64,000 bases of DNA from Aselliscus stoliczkanus (GCA_033961575.1 CM066731.1:78451501-78515500); one strand, 5' to 3'. Positions 10,538-21,714 are shown, counted from the stretch's first letter. Notes: a model not told the origin generated them from the sequence alone. Made by a program: numbers and translations.

Positions 10538-11160
10538 TGTTATACCCAGCAAAAAAATACAAACTGAAACAGTTCTTTTTTGGAGTTTATTTGTGGCCAG
10601 CGACTGTGAGCAGGCTCATGCCCTGAACAAACTCACAGCCCTGAATAAAAGAAAGGAGGGGTTTTGGGCCAGCCGAGTGGCACAGTGGTTAAGAGCTGGT
10701 TTGGGAAGCTGGTAGTCCCGGTTCAGGTCCCACATATCATAAACAAAGCAGGGTTACAGTTTATAGGTGTTTCCTATAAATCTTAGACAGTTTTGACAGT
10801 ACCAGTTATATCAAGCAAGTTACAAAAAGCTATACAATAGCAATACTAAATATAATGAGCAAGTGTGATAGCACCAAAATGTAACAAGTAAGGAAATTTA
10901 GAGGCCATAAATAAGTAACAATTAATTGGTGGAAAACTGTCTGGCCTTGTATTTATCCAGACAAGAGACACAGCTGGCCTATGTTACATAGGCAGTTTGG
11001 CCTTGTGTTTAGATAAGATGTAGTTCATAGTTAAAACCTGTGGAGTGTAGCAAATAGTTAGGAGAGTCTAATTCTTTGATCTATCTAAGGGAAACTTTAA
11101 CAATCTTTTAGTACAGAGAGGCTGGGGGTGGGGCTAGCAGCTAAGGGTCCTGTTACTTCA
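10538..11160 (-). mobile_element. Solo LTR of an endogenous retrovirus (ERV1-like), antisense, in L1 copy A
   Basis: Comparison with the 5'UTR of L1 copy B shows that about 620 bp are extra here. The extra block starts TG and ends CA, and is flanked by GTAG (10534-10537) and GTCG (11161-11164), a 4-bp duplication with one change, the length typical of gammaretrovirus-like ERV1. Read on the minus strand it has a polyadenylation signal AATAAA shortly before its 3' end and finishes GGGTATAACA. No internal viral genes remain, so it is a recombined solo LTR. It contains a SINE head at 10666-10737. Confidence 0.75.
10666..10737 (+). repeat. SINE head fragment without 3' end or A-tail
   Basis: GGGCCAGCCGAGTGGCACAG through GGTTCAGGTCCCACATAT matches the first 72 bp of the window's simple SINEs, including A- and B-box-like motifs. 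The 'gagggccagtgacactgccctc' segment and A-tail are absent and no TSD is visible. It lies inside the solo LTR, so it may be part of that LTR family or a later 3' deletion. Confidence 0.75.
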
Positions 11161-11938
11161 GTCGAAGGGGTGGAGACAAGAGAGAGCAAACCCTGTGAAG
11201 GACACCTCAGCCAGAGGGATGCTTCTCCAGTTGGGGAAGAGACCCTCCGGCCCCAAACCAAGCTCACCAGCCCACAGTTATTTTGCCGGGAAGAGGAGTT
11301 CCATGACAGCTGGCAGTAGAAATTAGTTAGGACTCTCTTTGCTCAGCTCGGTGAGCACTCACCCAGTTCCTGGTGGAGGGAGTAGCTGTGTGAGTGGGAC
11401 CCAGGATCTTGTGGGGACGGACTGAACTGAACACCTTTGGCACGGGAGCTGGAGGTTTTGGGACTATTGTTCCCCTGGTGTGGAGCTTGCATGCGAGTGG
11501 TATACAGGAGGGCTCCACTTTTTCAGAGTTGGGCCCTCCCACAGAGATCAGGTCTAGGACTGTATTAGAATTGGTGCAGGAATATGTGTGTGTGCAAGCG
11601 CATGTGGCCTTGGATCCCCACCCTCCACCCTGCTTGTGCTGTGTTGCCAGGGAAACGCCAGGTGGGTGTGCTCTGGCTCCAACAGTCGGCTCACTGAGAT
11701 CCGGAAGTGCACGAGCCACCTCAGGTCCCCGCTCTCTGTACTGCAAGTACAGAGTTGCCAGGCTGGAAATTGGTTGTCGGGCTGTGTGGCCTGAAATACG
11801 AGTAGCTGATTGGCCCAGGCTGAGACTGGGAGTTTTCCTAGGAATGTTTGGCTGTGAACTGTGCACCTACATGATCCAGCCAGGGCTTTCCTGGTGATCT
11901 ATCTAATACATCTAAGCAATCCCAGAGCGACAGCCAGA
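11161..11938 (+). other. L1 copy A 5'UTR (GC-rich)
   Basis: Alignable with the 5'UTR of L1 copy B ('gaagagaccctccggcccca', 'gaagaggagttcc', 'gactctctttgctc'). In full-length L1 this region holds the RNA polymerase II promoter. It is open in an antisense frame (11327-11866), discussed under findings. The sense frames have no support as genes. Confidence 0.8.
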
Positions 11939-12760
11939 ATGAGGAAACAAAGAAACACGTCACAAGTAAAAGATCAGAAGAAACCTTTAGAAATGGAAAT
12001 AAATGAAACAGAGGGATCCAACCTTTCAGAGACAGAGTTTAGAACACTGATGATAACAATGTTTAACAAACTTAGTGAGGACATATGGTTGGACAGAATT
12101 CATAAAAACAACCAGTTAGAACTAAAGAATACAATAACTGAAATGAAGAACACACTCGAAGGAATCACCAGTAGAGTAGATGAAGCAGAGGAGCGGATCA
12201 GCGATTTGGAAGACAAAATAGCAGAAATCACCCATTTGGCACAACAAAAAGACCAAAGAATAAAAAAGAAGGAAAATAGTTTAAGAGCCCTATGGGACCA
12301 GATGCCGCGCAACCACTAACGCATCATAGGAATACCAGGAGGAGAAGAGAAGAAGCAAGGAGTCGAGAATGCATTTGAAAAAATAATGACTGAAAACTTC
12401 CCTACCCTGGTGAAGGAAATCGATATACAAGCACAGGAAGTGCAGAGACTTCCAAACAAGCTGAACCCAAACAGGTCCACACCAAGACACACCATAGTTA
12501 AAATGGCAAAGTTTAAAGACAGAGATAGAATCCAAAAGCAGCTCGAGAAAGACAGCAGGTTACATACAAAGGAACACTTATTAGACTAACACCTATGGGG
12601 TCTACAGAAACCCTGCAGGACAGAAGGGAGTGGCAGGAGATATTCAAAATGTCACAAAATAAAGGTCTACAACCAAGATTGCTCTGCTCAGCACAGCTAT
12701 CACTTAAAATTGAAGAAGAAATAAAGAGCTTCTCAGAGTGGATAAGAAAATAGAACCCAT
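11939..12760 (+). pseudogene. L1 ORF1 pseudogene (copy A)
   Basis: ORF1p is the trimeric RNA-binding chaperone of the L1 particle. The frame starts at ATG 11939 (MRKQRNTSQ), aligned with the start in copy B; the open frame extends further upstream without homology support. It shows SETEFRTLMITMF, then a coiled coil (about residues 50-110: KNTITEMKNTLEGITSRVDE, EERISDLEDKIAEITHL), then SLRALWDQM. A TAA at 12317-12319 interrupts the frame. The same frame then continues (RIIGIPGGEE, TENFPTLVKEID, RSTPRHTIVKMA) until a single-base shift near 12537. The RNA-binding C-terminal domain persists in the next frame to about 12745, where a deletion joins it to the endonuclease. Confidence 0.9.
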
Positions 12761-12814
12761 GTATATGCTGTTTACAGATGGAATAAGATATTTCATTCAA
12801 ATAGAAATGTGAAA

Positions 12815-13253
12815 AAAAAAGCTGGAGTAGCAATACTTATTTTGGATATAATAGACTTTAAAATAAAGACTACAATAAAAGACAAAGACGGACACTATAA
12901 CCCTAATAAACATCTATGCACCCAACATAGAAGCTCCTGACTATATAAAACAGATTTTGACAGACATAAAGACAGAGATCAACAGTAACACTATCATAGT
13001 TGGGGACTTCAACACCCCATTGTCACCAATGGACAGATCCTCTAGAGAGAAAATCAACATGGAAAGAGTAGCCTTAAAGGACACTTTAGACCAACTGGAT
13101 TTCATTGATATTTTTAGAGCATTTCACTCCAAAACAACAGAATATACGTTCTTCTCAAGTGCACATGGGACATTTTCCAAGATAGACCACGTGATAGGCC
13201 ATAAAACAAGTCTCACTAAACTTCAGAAGATTGAAATTATATCAAGCAGATAT
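12815..13253 (+). pseudogene. L1 ORF2 endonuclease fragment (copy A)
   Basis: Part of the APE-type endonuclease that nicks target DNA. Visible are KAGVAIL near 12820, GDFNTPL (about 13002) carrying catalytic Asp/Asn, DFIDIFRAFH, TEYTFFSSAHGTFSKIDHVI and KIEIIS. The frame then runs without a stop into 3'UTR sequence, so its last 80 or so codons (to 13487) are not ORF2. The reverse-transcriptase domain is absent, and so are the endonuclease N-terminus and its final SDH motif. Confidence 0.85.
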
Positions 13254-13707
13254 AACGGAAAAACTGATGGCTGCTGGCTGGGAGTGGGTGGGGATAGGGA
13301 GACGGGGAAGGTTTTGGACAGCATAGGTGGGCGACTACAATGTTGCCACAGGGATATGGGAGGCAGTTCTGGGAATGTAATTGATAATGTTGTGAATGCT
13401 TTGTGGGGTGTAAGATGGTCATGTGTCTTGTTGGGGAGACCACTTCGGGGATGGGGTAGAGGCTTGATCATCGCTCTGTACACCTGAAGCTGATGTTGTA
13501 TAATATTCAATGTTAACTGTAATTGAATGTATACATATAGTCATGGGATGAGTACAGTGTGGGAGTGTGGTCAGGGGAGTTGTAGTAGATATTATGATAT
13601 GGGGAGAGTGGGGCAGTGGACTGGGGGTGGGGAGTTGGCACCTTGAGGGGTAAAAAGTATAACTATTGCACTGTTGTAAAAAATAAATTTAAAAAATAAA
13701 ATAAAAT
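13254..13707 (+). other. L1 copy A 3'UTR and tail
   Basis: Contains 'ctacaatgttgccacaggga', 'gtcttgttggggagaccact', 'aagctgatgttgtataatat', 'tttgaggggt'-like 'ccttgaggggtaaaaagtat', then an A-rich tail. The same 3'UTR occurs at 16607-17820 (antisense), 24252-24734, 37063-37292 (antisense) and 61175-61745, showing one L1 lineage. Confidence 0.9.
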
Positions 13708-13999
13708 GAGGTGAAATGCAAGCCCAGGTGGGCTGAAATACAAAAAAACTACAACAGATGATCAATATTATTCAATGTGAAATATGAAAAAGTACTCTAA
13801 AAAAATACTATATAAACAATCAGTTAAACTTAAATTGATTTATTGATTTCTTTAACAAATACTTGTTTTTTAAATCATGTTTCAAAACCTGTTCTGGTCA
13901 TTTAGAATACAAAAACAAATGTAATGGAATTTTGTTGATAATTCAGTTGAATTCTAAAGGGAAGGATTTTTCCAGGCATGTTAGTTAGTACATGCTTCC
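13708..13999. other. No recognised feature
   Basis: AT-rich flank of the L1; nothing recognised. Confidence 0.5.
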
Positions 14000-14270
14000 T
14001 TTATATAATAGATATGTATTGCACCATGCATGGTACTAGACACATAGGATAAACACAAAATAAGGAAGAAACAAATTATACCACCATGGAGTTTATAGGC
14101 TACATATAAAAGGCTAATATGACAATTCATTATAATAAATTCTGGTGATTGTCATGAAAAGTATCTAATACTATGAGATTCCTAACTGACATAAGAATGA
14201 GAAAATCAGGAAATTAGCGGAGGTGTCTCTGGGAAAGTAATTCAAGGAATCCTAAAAAGTATTGTGATTT
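14000..14270 (+). repeat. Possible ancient interspersed repeat, class unresolved
   Basis: 'gtattgcaccatgcatggta', 'ccaccatggagtttataggc', 'tctctgggaaagtaattcaa' follow, in order, the pattern 'tatgtgccaggcactgtgct ... caaggagctcacagtctag ... ggaaggcttcctggagga' of a widespread old mammalian repeat. The divergence is too high for certainty. Confidence 0.35.
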
Positions 14271-14814
14271 ATTAAAGAGCAGAAGAAGGAGGTGAAGGAA
14301 GTTAACTGACAGGAGTTACTAGTAATTAAGTACAGAAACATCCAGCATTTTCCAATTCATTAAAAGAAGTCCTCCAAGCATCAATCTTCCTAATTTCTCA
14401 AGATTAATGTTAATATGAAATTAATGACATTTTGAGGACTGATCTAAATGTTATCCTGATAAATCTTCAGAAAAAATGGAGAGCATATGTTTTTCTAAAG
14501 AAGATATAAAACTGCTCTTTTTAAATAACATTTTAACAAGCAAGGTATTCATATGCATTCAATTAAGTCACTGAGTTCATAAATATAAGGATATCTCTTA
14601 TATCCTCTGAAGCATTGCTCCCATTTCAGTTTTAAAGAAACCAGTTACCACACCAAGACATTGAGGAGAATAAGCTTTCAAGAAATACATAATATTTAAA
14701 ATGATACTGATAGAAAGGGATGAAGTGCTTTATTGGACAAGCTAGTCAGCTATCAATTTCATTTTTTGTCACATGAACCTTCAATTCCCTTTTTAAAATC
14801 TGGCTTTGATAGGA
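14271..14814. other. No recognised feature
   Basis: No repeat family or coding frame recognised. Confidence 0.5.
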
Positions 14815-14930
14815 ACTAGCTATAAATACTTGAATATAGCACCTAACTCTTGATAAATGCTTAATAAATATTAGGTGCAATTATATATTATTACCATTAC
14901 TATTATCATTATCATAAATGTTATACTTAG
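14815..14930 (-). repeat. MIR 3' end, antisense
   Basis: 'atagcacctaactcttgat' followed by 'aaatgcttaataaatattag' and a degenerate ATT/ATC run match the antisense 3' end of MIR ('gcctagcacatagtaagtgctcaataaatattagctattatt'). Confidence 0.65.
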
Positions 14931-14989
14931 ATTTTGATTAATGAGGTGAAAGTTCATTTGTTCACAAATATTTGATTCTGATGGCTTTT

Positions 14990-16606
14990 ACCCTGGGAAG
15001 TAGAAAACTAGAGGAATAATACTCCCACCCTTATGGAGAAAAAGAGACCAATTATATTAAATTAATTTCTTATTTTGAATTCATTGGAGAGCTGAGGTCA
15101 CACAGTAATAAACTAGACCAAAATATAGGGAGAGATGGTACCTACAGGAAAAGAGGAAGTGAAAAAAACAGTCATTTGGGCTATGCAAATAGGCATCAGT
15201 AAGAAGAGATCAGCAAAAGAACTGGCAAATTAAGTAAAACCAGGTGCAAACTTTCAGGATAATATAAAACTCCTGGGTGCCACATAAATTGGGGTTAATC
15301 TGCATCTTCTTGAACGTGGACTCCCTAGACATTCACAAAAAAAAATCAGAAAAGCCTTGAGAAATAACTATGGTGAAGATCCAGATAGGGGAAGAGATCT
15401 GTGTGAGGGATCAGAAATTCTGCCTGGATCATACTCCCTTTTCTCTATTATGGAACAAAAGACTTAATCTAGGAGGTGAGGGATGGGAACCACTGCTGCC
15501 TTTAAGATATTAATAAAAATACCATGGATAGGGGAAAGGCAAATGTAAGGGTAAAAGAAACAAACCAAATTACATCTGGCAAAAGAGTATGGTCACTTGC
15601 AGAGACCACAGATATAACCAAAGAAAGAGCATGAGATGAGAAAATGTCATGCCTCCAAAATCAAGGGACACAATATATTCCTAACCTCAAGGCTTAATCA
15701 AAAAAGTAGAAGCTGTACTTCTATCCCCATCTAGTTAAAATACAAAATTTGGAAGAATAAAGTTGGAAGAAGGACAAGAATTACCCTTTCTGAGGCACCC
15801 TTTCTGAGGTAAAGAGAAGTCTTAAATTCAGAAACACATAGACATTGCTCTGGAAAGCCAATCTCCATAATAAACCCAAGAATTCCTCTATAGGAATATG
15901 AAGCCTCTGGTGCAATGAGGATAACCATAGCAATAATAAGCTCAAAATCAGCCAAATTTCTAGCTACATTAACTGAAACTAAACTCCAATGCCCTCATTA
16001 AAGGCCAAACAGAAGGAAAATCATGACCATTTCCAGGCATAAAATGAATTTATTCAGTGTACTATAAAGATGTCTAGCACATAACAAAAAATTATAAGGT
16101 ATGTAAAAATTAAGCAAAAGCCAGGAAACAAACAAACAAAACCACAGAAAAAGGTTAACATCAGAACCATATATGTATATGACAGAGATATTAGACCTAT
16201 CTGACTAAGATTAAAAAAATAAAATAAAACAAGAGCCGGCCGAATAGCTCAGTTGGTTAAGAGATTGCTCAAGAGTGCGAGCTGAGCTCTGAGCAACAGC
16301 AGTTCAATGCCCAGCCTGAGCTGAGCTGCCATTAAGCTGCCAACAGGTGGCAAGATGGCTCAGCTAAAACCAAACCAAAACAAAACAAAAACAACTATGA
16401 TTAATACGTTAAAGGTTCTAAGGAAAAAGTGGACACCTTGTGAGATCAGATGAATACATTTAGAAGAGAAATGGAAACTATGTCAGAGAATCAAATGGAA
16501 ATACTACAATAGTTATAAATAGTTTACATTTGTAAATAGTTATAAATGTAGCCATATAAACCAAAATTGTGCCTAAGTATTATGTGTTTGTAGCATGTGT
16601 AATGTT
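14990..16606 (+). repeat. Ancient L1 copy F, 5' portion (L1M class)
   Basis: The right half is the most convincing: 'ttattcagtgtactataaag', 'tctagcacataacaaaaaat', 'atgacagagatattagacct' and, beyond the SINE at 16233-16394, 'gaatacatttagaagagaaa' fit the 5' region of old L1M elements. 14990-16040 is included more tentatively, as 5'UTR-like sequence without a coding frame. The element resumes at 23943 on the far side of L1 copy B, which inserted into it. Confidence 0.5.
16233..16394 (+). mobile_element. tRNA-derived SINE, different subfamily
   Basis: Begins GAGCCGGCCGAATAGCTCAG, with a tRNA-like A box (TAGCTCAGTTGG), then has GCGAGCTGAGCTCTGAGC and a degenerate B box (AGTTCAATGCC). A unique part and a CAAAA-type tail follow. 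It shares the GCCGGCC start with the simple SINEs but differs through the rest, so it is a separate subfamily. It is inserted in ancient L1 copy F. Confidence 0.7.
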
Positions 16607-16895
16607 TCTTTTTATTTATTTATTTATTTTTAATTAGCTTCAAGTGTACAACACAGTGCAATAGTTATACTTTTTACCCCTCAAAGTGACAACCCCCTCC
16701 CCAATTTTCTCCCCCACTCAACACCCCCCATATCGTACTATCTATTACAATTCCTTTGACTCCCTTCCACTGTATAATCCACATCCCATGACTATCTATA
16801 TATTCAATTAGAGTTGGCATACAATATTATACAATATCAATTTCAGGTATACAGTGCAGTGATCAAGCCTCTACTCCATCTATGAAGTGGTCTCC

Positions 16896-17593
16896 TGTAT
16901 CGATAAGGAAAATTATCAATTAGCTGTGCACAGACTGATTGATTAAATTGAGGCTCGATACGCAGGACACACCACCACAAGCCGTTTAAGAATAGATAAA
17001 AGGTTTATTAAAAGGTTTAATATTAACAGGGGAAGAGCTAAGGAAAATGGAAAGTAAAATAAATAGTTACAGCATACCACCAGGACCCCATCAACATCAG
17101 TACGGTCAAAGCATCACAGGCGAAGCATCATCAGCACCAGCAGAGCATACCGGGCGAAGCATCAGAAAAACATCACGGGCATCAGCACCGGCAAAACATC
17201 ACGGGCTTCAGTACCAGAAAGACAGCATGGGCGAAACGCAGAGTTGGATCAGGGCAGTGGTGGCTCTTGCTGCTGGGGCTGCTGCTGCTGCTCAGGGACT
17301 TTTCAGCTCCCTTCTTATAGGGGTCTGGAAAAAGAAGGCTTAGTGCCAAAAGACTAGAGCTTGGTGCCAAATGATGTATGCTGAAGCACATACGGGCCCG
17401 GATCTGGCCAGGAGCCGGGGCCATAGTGTGTTACTTTTATCTCCTTCTGGGCTACAGCCCAGAAGTTGTTTCTAAAATTTATCTTATCCCAGTTACCCAA
17501 GGGATGGCCAGTTCCTTGAGGGAGTGGGTGCATACCCAAGCTGTATCTTCTTCTATGACCCTGAGCAGGCCTTAATTCTATATCATCAATACA
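16896..17593 (-). mobile_element. Solo LTR in the 3'UTR of L1 copy B, perfect 5-bp TSD
   Basis: Other copies of this L1 3'UTR read continuously from 'gaagtggtctcc' to 'ctaacaagacatgtgacc'; here 698 bp intervene. The block begins TGTATCGATAAGG, ends ATCATCAATACA (TG...CA) and is flanked by TCTCC on both sides (16891-16895; 17594-17598). Read on the minus strand it has a TATA-like CCTATAAGAAGGG and a later AATAAACC signal, so the LTR is antisense. A degenerate tandem array of 'catcacgggc'/'gaagcatca' units lies at 17105-17225. A 5-bp duplication favours an ERVL- or ERVK-like source over ERV1. No internal viral genes remain. Confidence 0.8.
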
Positions 17594-17819
17594 TCTCCCT
17601 AACAAAACATGTGACCATCTGACACCCCACAAAATTTTTACCACACTATTATATTCCCCAGTGTTTCATATCTCTGTGACAATACTGTAGTTACCTACTT
17701 ATGCTGTCTAATCCCTTCCCCTTATCCCTCATCCCCACCGCCCTCCCAACAAGCAACTCTGTTTTTCCTCTATATCTATGAGAGTGTTTTTGTTTCCTTT
17801 GCTCATTCATTCAGTTTTT

Positions 17820-20800
17820 TTAGATTCCACATATTAGTGAGATCATATGGTATTTGTCTTTCTCCGACTGACTTATTTCACTTAACACAATAGTCTCTAG
17901 GTCCATCCATATCATTGCAAATGGTACGATTTCATTCTTCTTTAGAGCAGAGTAATACTCCATTATATAAATGTACCACAGTTTCTTAATCCAGTCATCT
18001 ATTGATGGGCATTTCGGTTGTTTCCAAGTCTTCGCTATTGTAAATAGCGCAGCAATAAACATAGGGGTGCATATATTTTTTTGAATTAGCATCTTGGATT
18101 CCTCTGGGTAGATATCCAAGAGCGGAATTGCTGGGTCATACGCCAGTTCCATTTCCATTTTTTTTGAGATACATCCAAACTGGTTTCAAGAATGGCTGCA
18201 CCAATGTGCAGTCACACCAACAGTGCACCAGGGTTCCCTTTCTTCCACACCCTCGCCAGCACTTGTTGTTTGTTGATTTGTTGATAGCCATTCTGACTGG
18301 AGTGAGGTGGTATCTAATTGTGGTTTTTATTTGCATTTCTCTGATGATCAGTGAGGTTGAACATTTTTTCATATGCCTGATGGCCATCTGTATGTCCTCT
18401 TTAGAGAAATGCCTCCTCATATCCTCTGCCCACTTTTTAATAGGGTTGTTTGCTTTTTTGGTGTTGAGTTGCATGAGTGTTTTATAAATTTTGGATATCA
18501 ACCCCTTATCAGACATATCATTGGCAAATATCTTCTCCCGTTAAATAGGCTGCCTTTTTGTTTTCTTGATGATTTCCTTTGCTTTGAAAAAACTTTTAAG
18601 TTTGATGTTATCCCATATGTTCATTTTTTCTTTTATTTCCCTTTCCCGAGGGAATATATCAGTAAAAATGTTACTCAGGGTAATGTCTGCAAACTTACTC
18701 CCTATGTTTTCTTCTAGGAGTTTTATGGTTTCAGGTCTTACATTTAAGTCTTTAATCCATTTTGAGTTTGTTCTCATAGATGGTGTAAGTAGGTGGTCCA
18801 TTTTAATTTTTTTGCACATGTCAGTCCAATTTTCCCAGCACCATTTATTATATAGACTATCTTTACTCCAGTGTAAATTCTTGCTTCCATTGTCATAGAA
18901 TAAATGACCGTATATAGATGGGTTTATTCCTGGACTCTCTATTCTATTCAATTGTTCTATGTGTCCATTTTTATGCCAGTACCATACTGTTTTGATTACT
19001 GTAGCCTTGTAGTATGTTTTGATGTCAGGCAGTGTGATGCCTCCCACTTTGTTCTTATTTCTCAACATTGCTGTAGCTATTCGGGGTCTTTTGTGGCTCT
19101 GTATAAATTTTAGGATACTATGTTCTATTTCTGAGAAAAATTTCCTTGGTAGTTTGATTGGAATTGCATTGAATCTATATATTGCTTTAGGTTGTATTGA
19201 CATCTTAACTATATTAATTCTTCCTATCTATGAGCATGGGATGTATTTCCATTTATTTGTACCTTCTTTGATTTCTCTCTTCAGGGTCTCATAATTTTCT
19301 GAGTACAGGTCTTTTACTTCTTTAGTTCAATTAATTCCTAGATATTTTATAGTTTTTGAAGCAATTGTAAAATGGATTGATTTCCTGATTTCTTCTTCTG
19401 ATAGTTTATTACTGGTGTATACAAATGCAACTGTTTTCTGAATATTAATTTTGTATCCTGCTACCTTACCAAATTCGTGTATCAGTTCTAGCAGTTTTTT
19501 GGTGGAGTCTTTGGGATTCTCTCTATATAGTATCATGTCATCTGCATATAATGACAATTTTACTTCCTCTTTTCCAATTTGGATGCCTTTTATTTCATTT
19601 TCTAGTCTGATTGCTGTGACTAGAACTTCCAGAACTGTGTTAAATAGAAGTGGTGAACGTGGGCAGCCTTGCCTTGTTCTTGATCTTATGAGGAAAGCTT
19701 TTAGGCTTTCCCCATTGAGTACATGTTTGCTGTGGACTTACCATATATGCCCTCAATTATGTTGGGATATGATCCCACTATTCCCACTTTGCTAAGAGTT
19801 TTTATCATAAATGGCTGCTGGATTTTGTCAAATGCCTTTTCTGCATCTATTGATATGATCATATGATTTTTATTTTTCATTTTGTTAACGTGATGTATTA
19901 CGTTAGTTGATTTGCGGATATTGAACCAGCCTTGCATACCAGGAATGAATCACACTTGACTGTGGTGTATGATCTTTTAAATGAGATGCTGAATTCGGTT
20001 TGCTAGTATTTTGTTGAGAATTATTGCATCTGTATTCAGTAGGGATATTGGCCTCTAGTTTTTCTTTTTTGTAATATTTTTGTCTGACTTAGAAATCAGG
20101 GTGATAGTGGCTTCATAGAAAGAGTTTGGGAGCCTTCCGTCCTTCTGTATTTTTTGGAACAGTTTGAGAATAGGTACTAATTCTTTTTTGAATGTTTTGT
20201 AAAATTCACCTGTGTAGCCATCTGGTCCAGGGCTTTTGTATACTGGAAGATTGTTGATTACTGATTCAATTTCTTTGGCAGTAATCAGACTGTTCAGAGT
20301 TTCTGGGTGTTTTTTTTTTTTTTTTGGTTCAGAGTTGTTAGATTGTATGCTTCTAGAAATTTATCCATTTCTTCCAGATTGTCGAATTTGTAAGCATATA
20401 GTTGCTCGTAGTATTTTCTTAAAATTTTCTGTATTTCTGTGGTATCTGTTGTCACTTCTCCTCTTTCATTTCTGATATTATTAATTTGGATCCTCCCTCT
20501 CTTTTTCTTGGTTAGTTGCGCTAAGTGTTTGTTGATTTTATTTATCTTTTCAAAAAACATCTCTTGGTTTCATTGATCTTTTGTATTGTTTTTTTTGTTC
20601 TCTATTTCATTTATTTCTTCTCTGGTCTTTATTATTTCCTTCCTTATACTCCATTTAGGCTTGTTTTGCTGTTTTTTTCAAGTTCCTTTAGGTGTAAAGA
20701 GAGTCTGTTGATTTGAGATTTTTCTTCCTTCTTTAGGTAGGCTGCATTGCTGTGAACTTCCCCCTTGGGACTGCTTTCTCTGCATCCCGGAGATTTTGGG

Positions 20801-21644
20801 TCGTGGTGTTTTCATTTTTGTTTGTCTCGAGGTATCTTTTATTTCCTCCTTGATCTCATTTTTGACACACTCACTATTTAGTAGTATGTTATTTAGCCGC
20901 CATGTATTTGTAAACTTTCCAGATTTCTTCTTATAATTGATTTCTAGTTTTTTAGCCTGTGGTCAGAGAAGACACTTGATATGATTTCAATCTTCTTAAA
21001 TTTGTTGAGACTTGTTTTGTGGCCTAACATGTGGTCCATCTTGGAGAATGTTCCAGGTGCACTTGAGAAGAATGTATATTCTGTAGCATTGGGGTGAAAT
21101 GCTCTAAAAATATCAATTAAATCCAGCTGGTCTAAAGTGTCATTTAAGGCCAATATGTCCGTGTTGATTTTCTGTCTGGAGGATCAGTCCATTGGTGACA
21201 ATGGGGTGTTGAAGTCCCCTACTATGATAGTGTTACTGTTGATCTCTGCCTTTGTGTCTGTCAAAATCTGTTTTATATATTTAGGAGCTCCTACATTGGG
21301 TGCATAGATGTTTACTAGGGTTATGTCCTCTTGTTGAATTGATCCCTTTATTATTATGTAGTGCCCTTACTTGTCTTTTATTGTAGTCTTCATTTTAAAA
21401 TCTATTTTTTCCAAAATAAGTATGGCTACTCCATTTTTTTCTCATTTCCATTTGCATGAAATATATTATTCCATCCCTTTACGTTCAGTCTGTGTGTGTC
21501 TTTTGATCTGAGATGAGTCTCTTGTAGACAGCGTATGCATAAGTCCTGTTTTCTTGTCCACTCAGCCACTCTGTGTCTTTTGATTGGAGCATTTAGCCCA
21601 TTCACATTTAAAGTAATTACTAATAGGTGTATATTTATTGCCAT
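17820..21644 (-). pseudogene. L1 ORF2 pseudogene (copy B)
   Basis: ORF2p supplies the endonuclease and reverse transcriptase. From the start at 21644 the pieces are: endonuclease N-terminus (VITLNVNGLNAPIKRHRVAE, CLQETHLRSKDTHRL), the endonuclease middle with an abnormal or frameshifted GDFNTP region near 21200, LDLIDIFRAFHPNATEYTFF (about 21130), reverse transcriptase with [14 protein letters not shown] (about 19860) and the catalytic YADD ([10 protein letters not shown], about 19550), then [25 protein letters not shown], and a cysteine-rich end ([18 protein letters not shown], about 18260-18310) through HMISLICGI at 17820. The 3,825-bp span equals about 1,275 codons, the usual ORF2 length, but the surviving pieces lie in three different frames with stops, so it is inactive. 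Confidence 0.95.
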
Positions 21645-21714
21645 TTTTTTATTTGTATTTTTGTCTTCCTGGGTTAGGTTGTTTTCCCCTTTCTTCTGTT
21701 TAAAAAAGCTCTTT

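Larger units (their letters stand above)
10368..13707 (+). mobile_element. L1 copy A: full 5' and 3' ends, internally deleted
   Basis: The 5' end 'acttctggtaagatggtgga' matches the 5' end of L1 copy B (reverse strand, 23927). It continues with a GC-rich 5'UTR (interrupted by a solo LTR at 10538-11160), ORF1 (11939-about 12760, broken), and a short piece of the ORF2 endonuclease (about 12815-13250). It then jumps straight into the L1 3'UTR ('aaaactgatggctgctggct') and ends in an A-rich tail near 13707. Reverse transcriptase and the ORF2 C-terminus are missing, as is a segment spanning the ORF1 end and the endonuclease start. It cannot retrotranspose on its own. No clear TSD was found. Confidence 0.9.

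Noticed and set aside
11394..11897. 167-codon open frame, sense, in the L1 copy A 5'UTR
   Set aside because: It lies within GC-rich L1 5'UTR upstream of ORF1, opposite the antisense open frame. It has no domain and no equivalent open frame of that kind in copy B.
10368..13707. TSD for L1 copy A (GAGGTAAG-like left, GAGGTGAA-like right)
   Set aside because: Only about 8 of 12 bases agree and the left copy does not abut the element start, so I did not call it.
17047..17343. Possible peptide encoded by the repeat-rich part of the solo LTR
   Set aside because: The frame runs against the LTR's transcriptional direction and is open only because of the short tandem units.
18541..19203. 220-codon minus-strand frame that looks like a gene
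   Set aside because: It is the surviving piece of L1 ORF2 after the reverse transcriptase ([12 protein letters not shown]), with no start of its own; annotated inside the ORF2 pseudogene.
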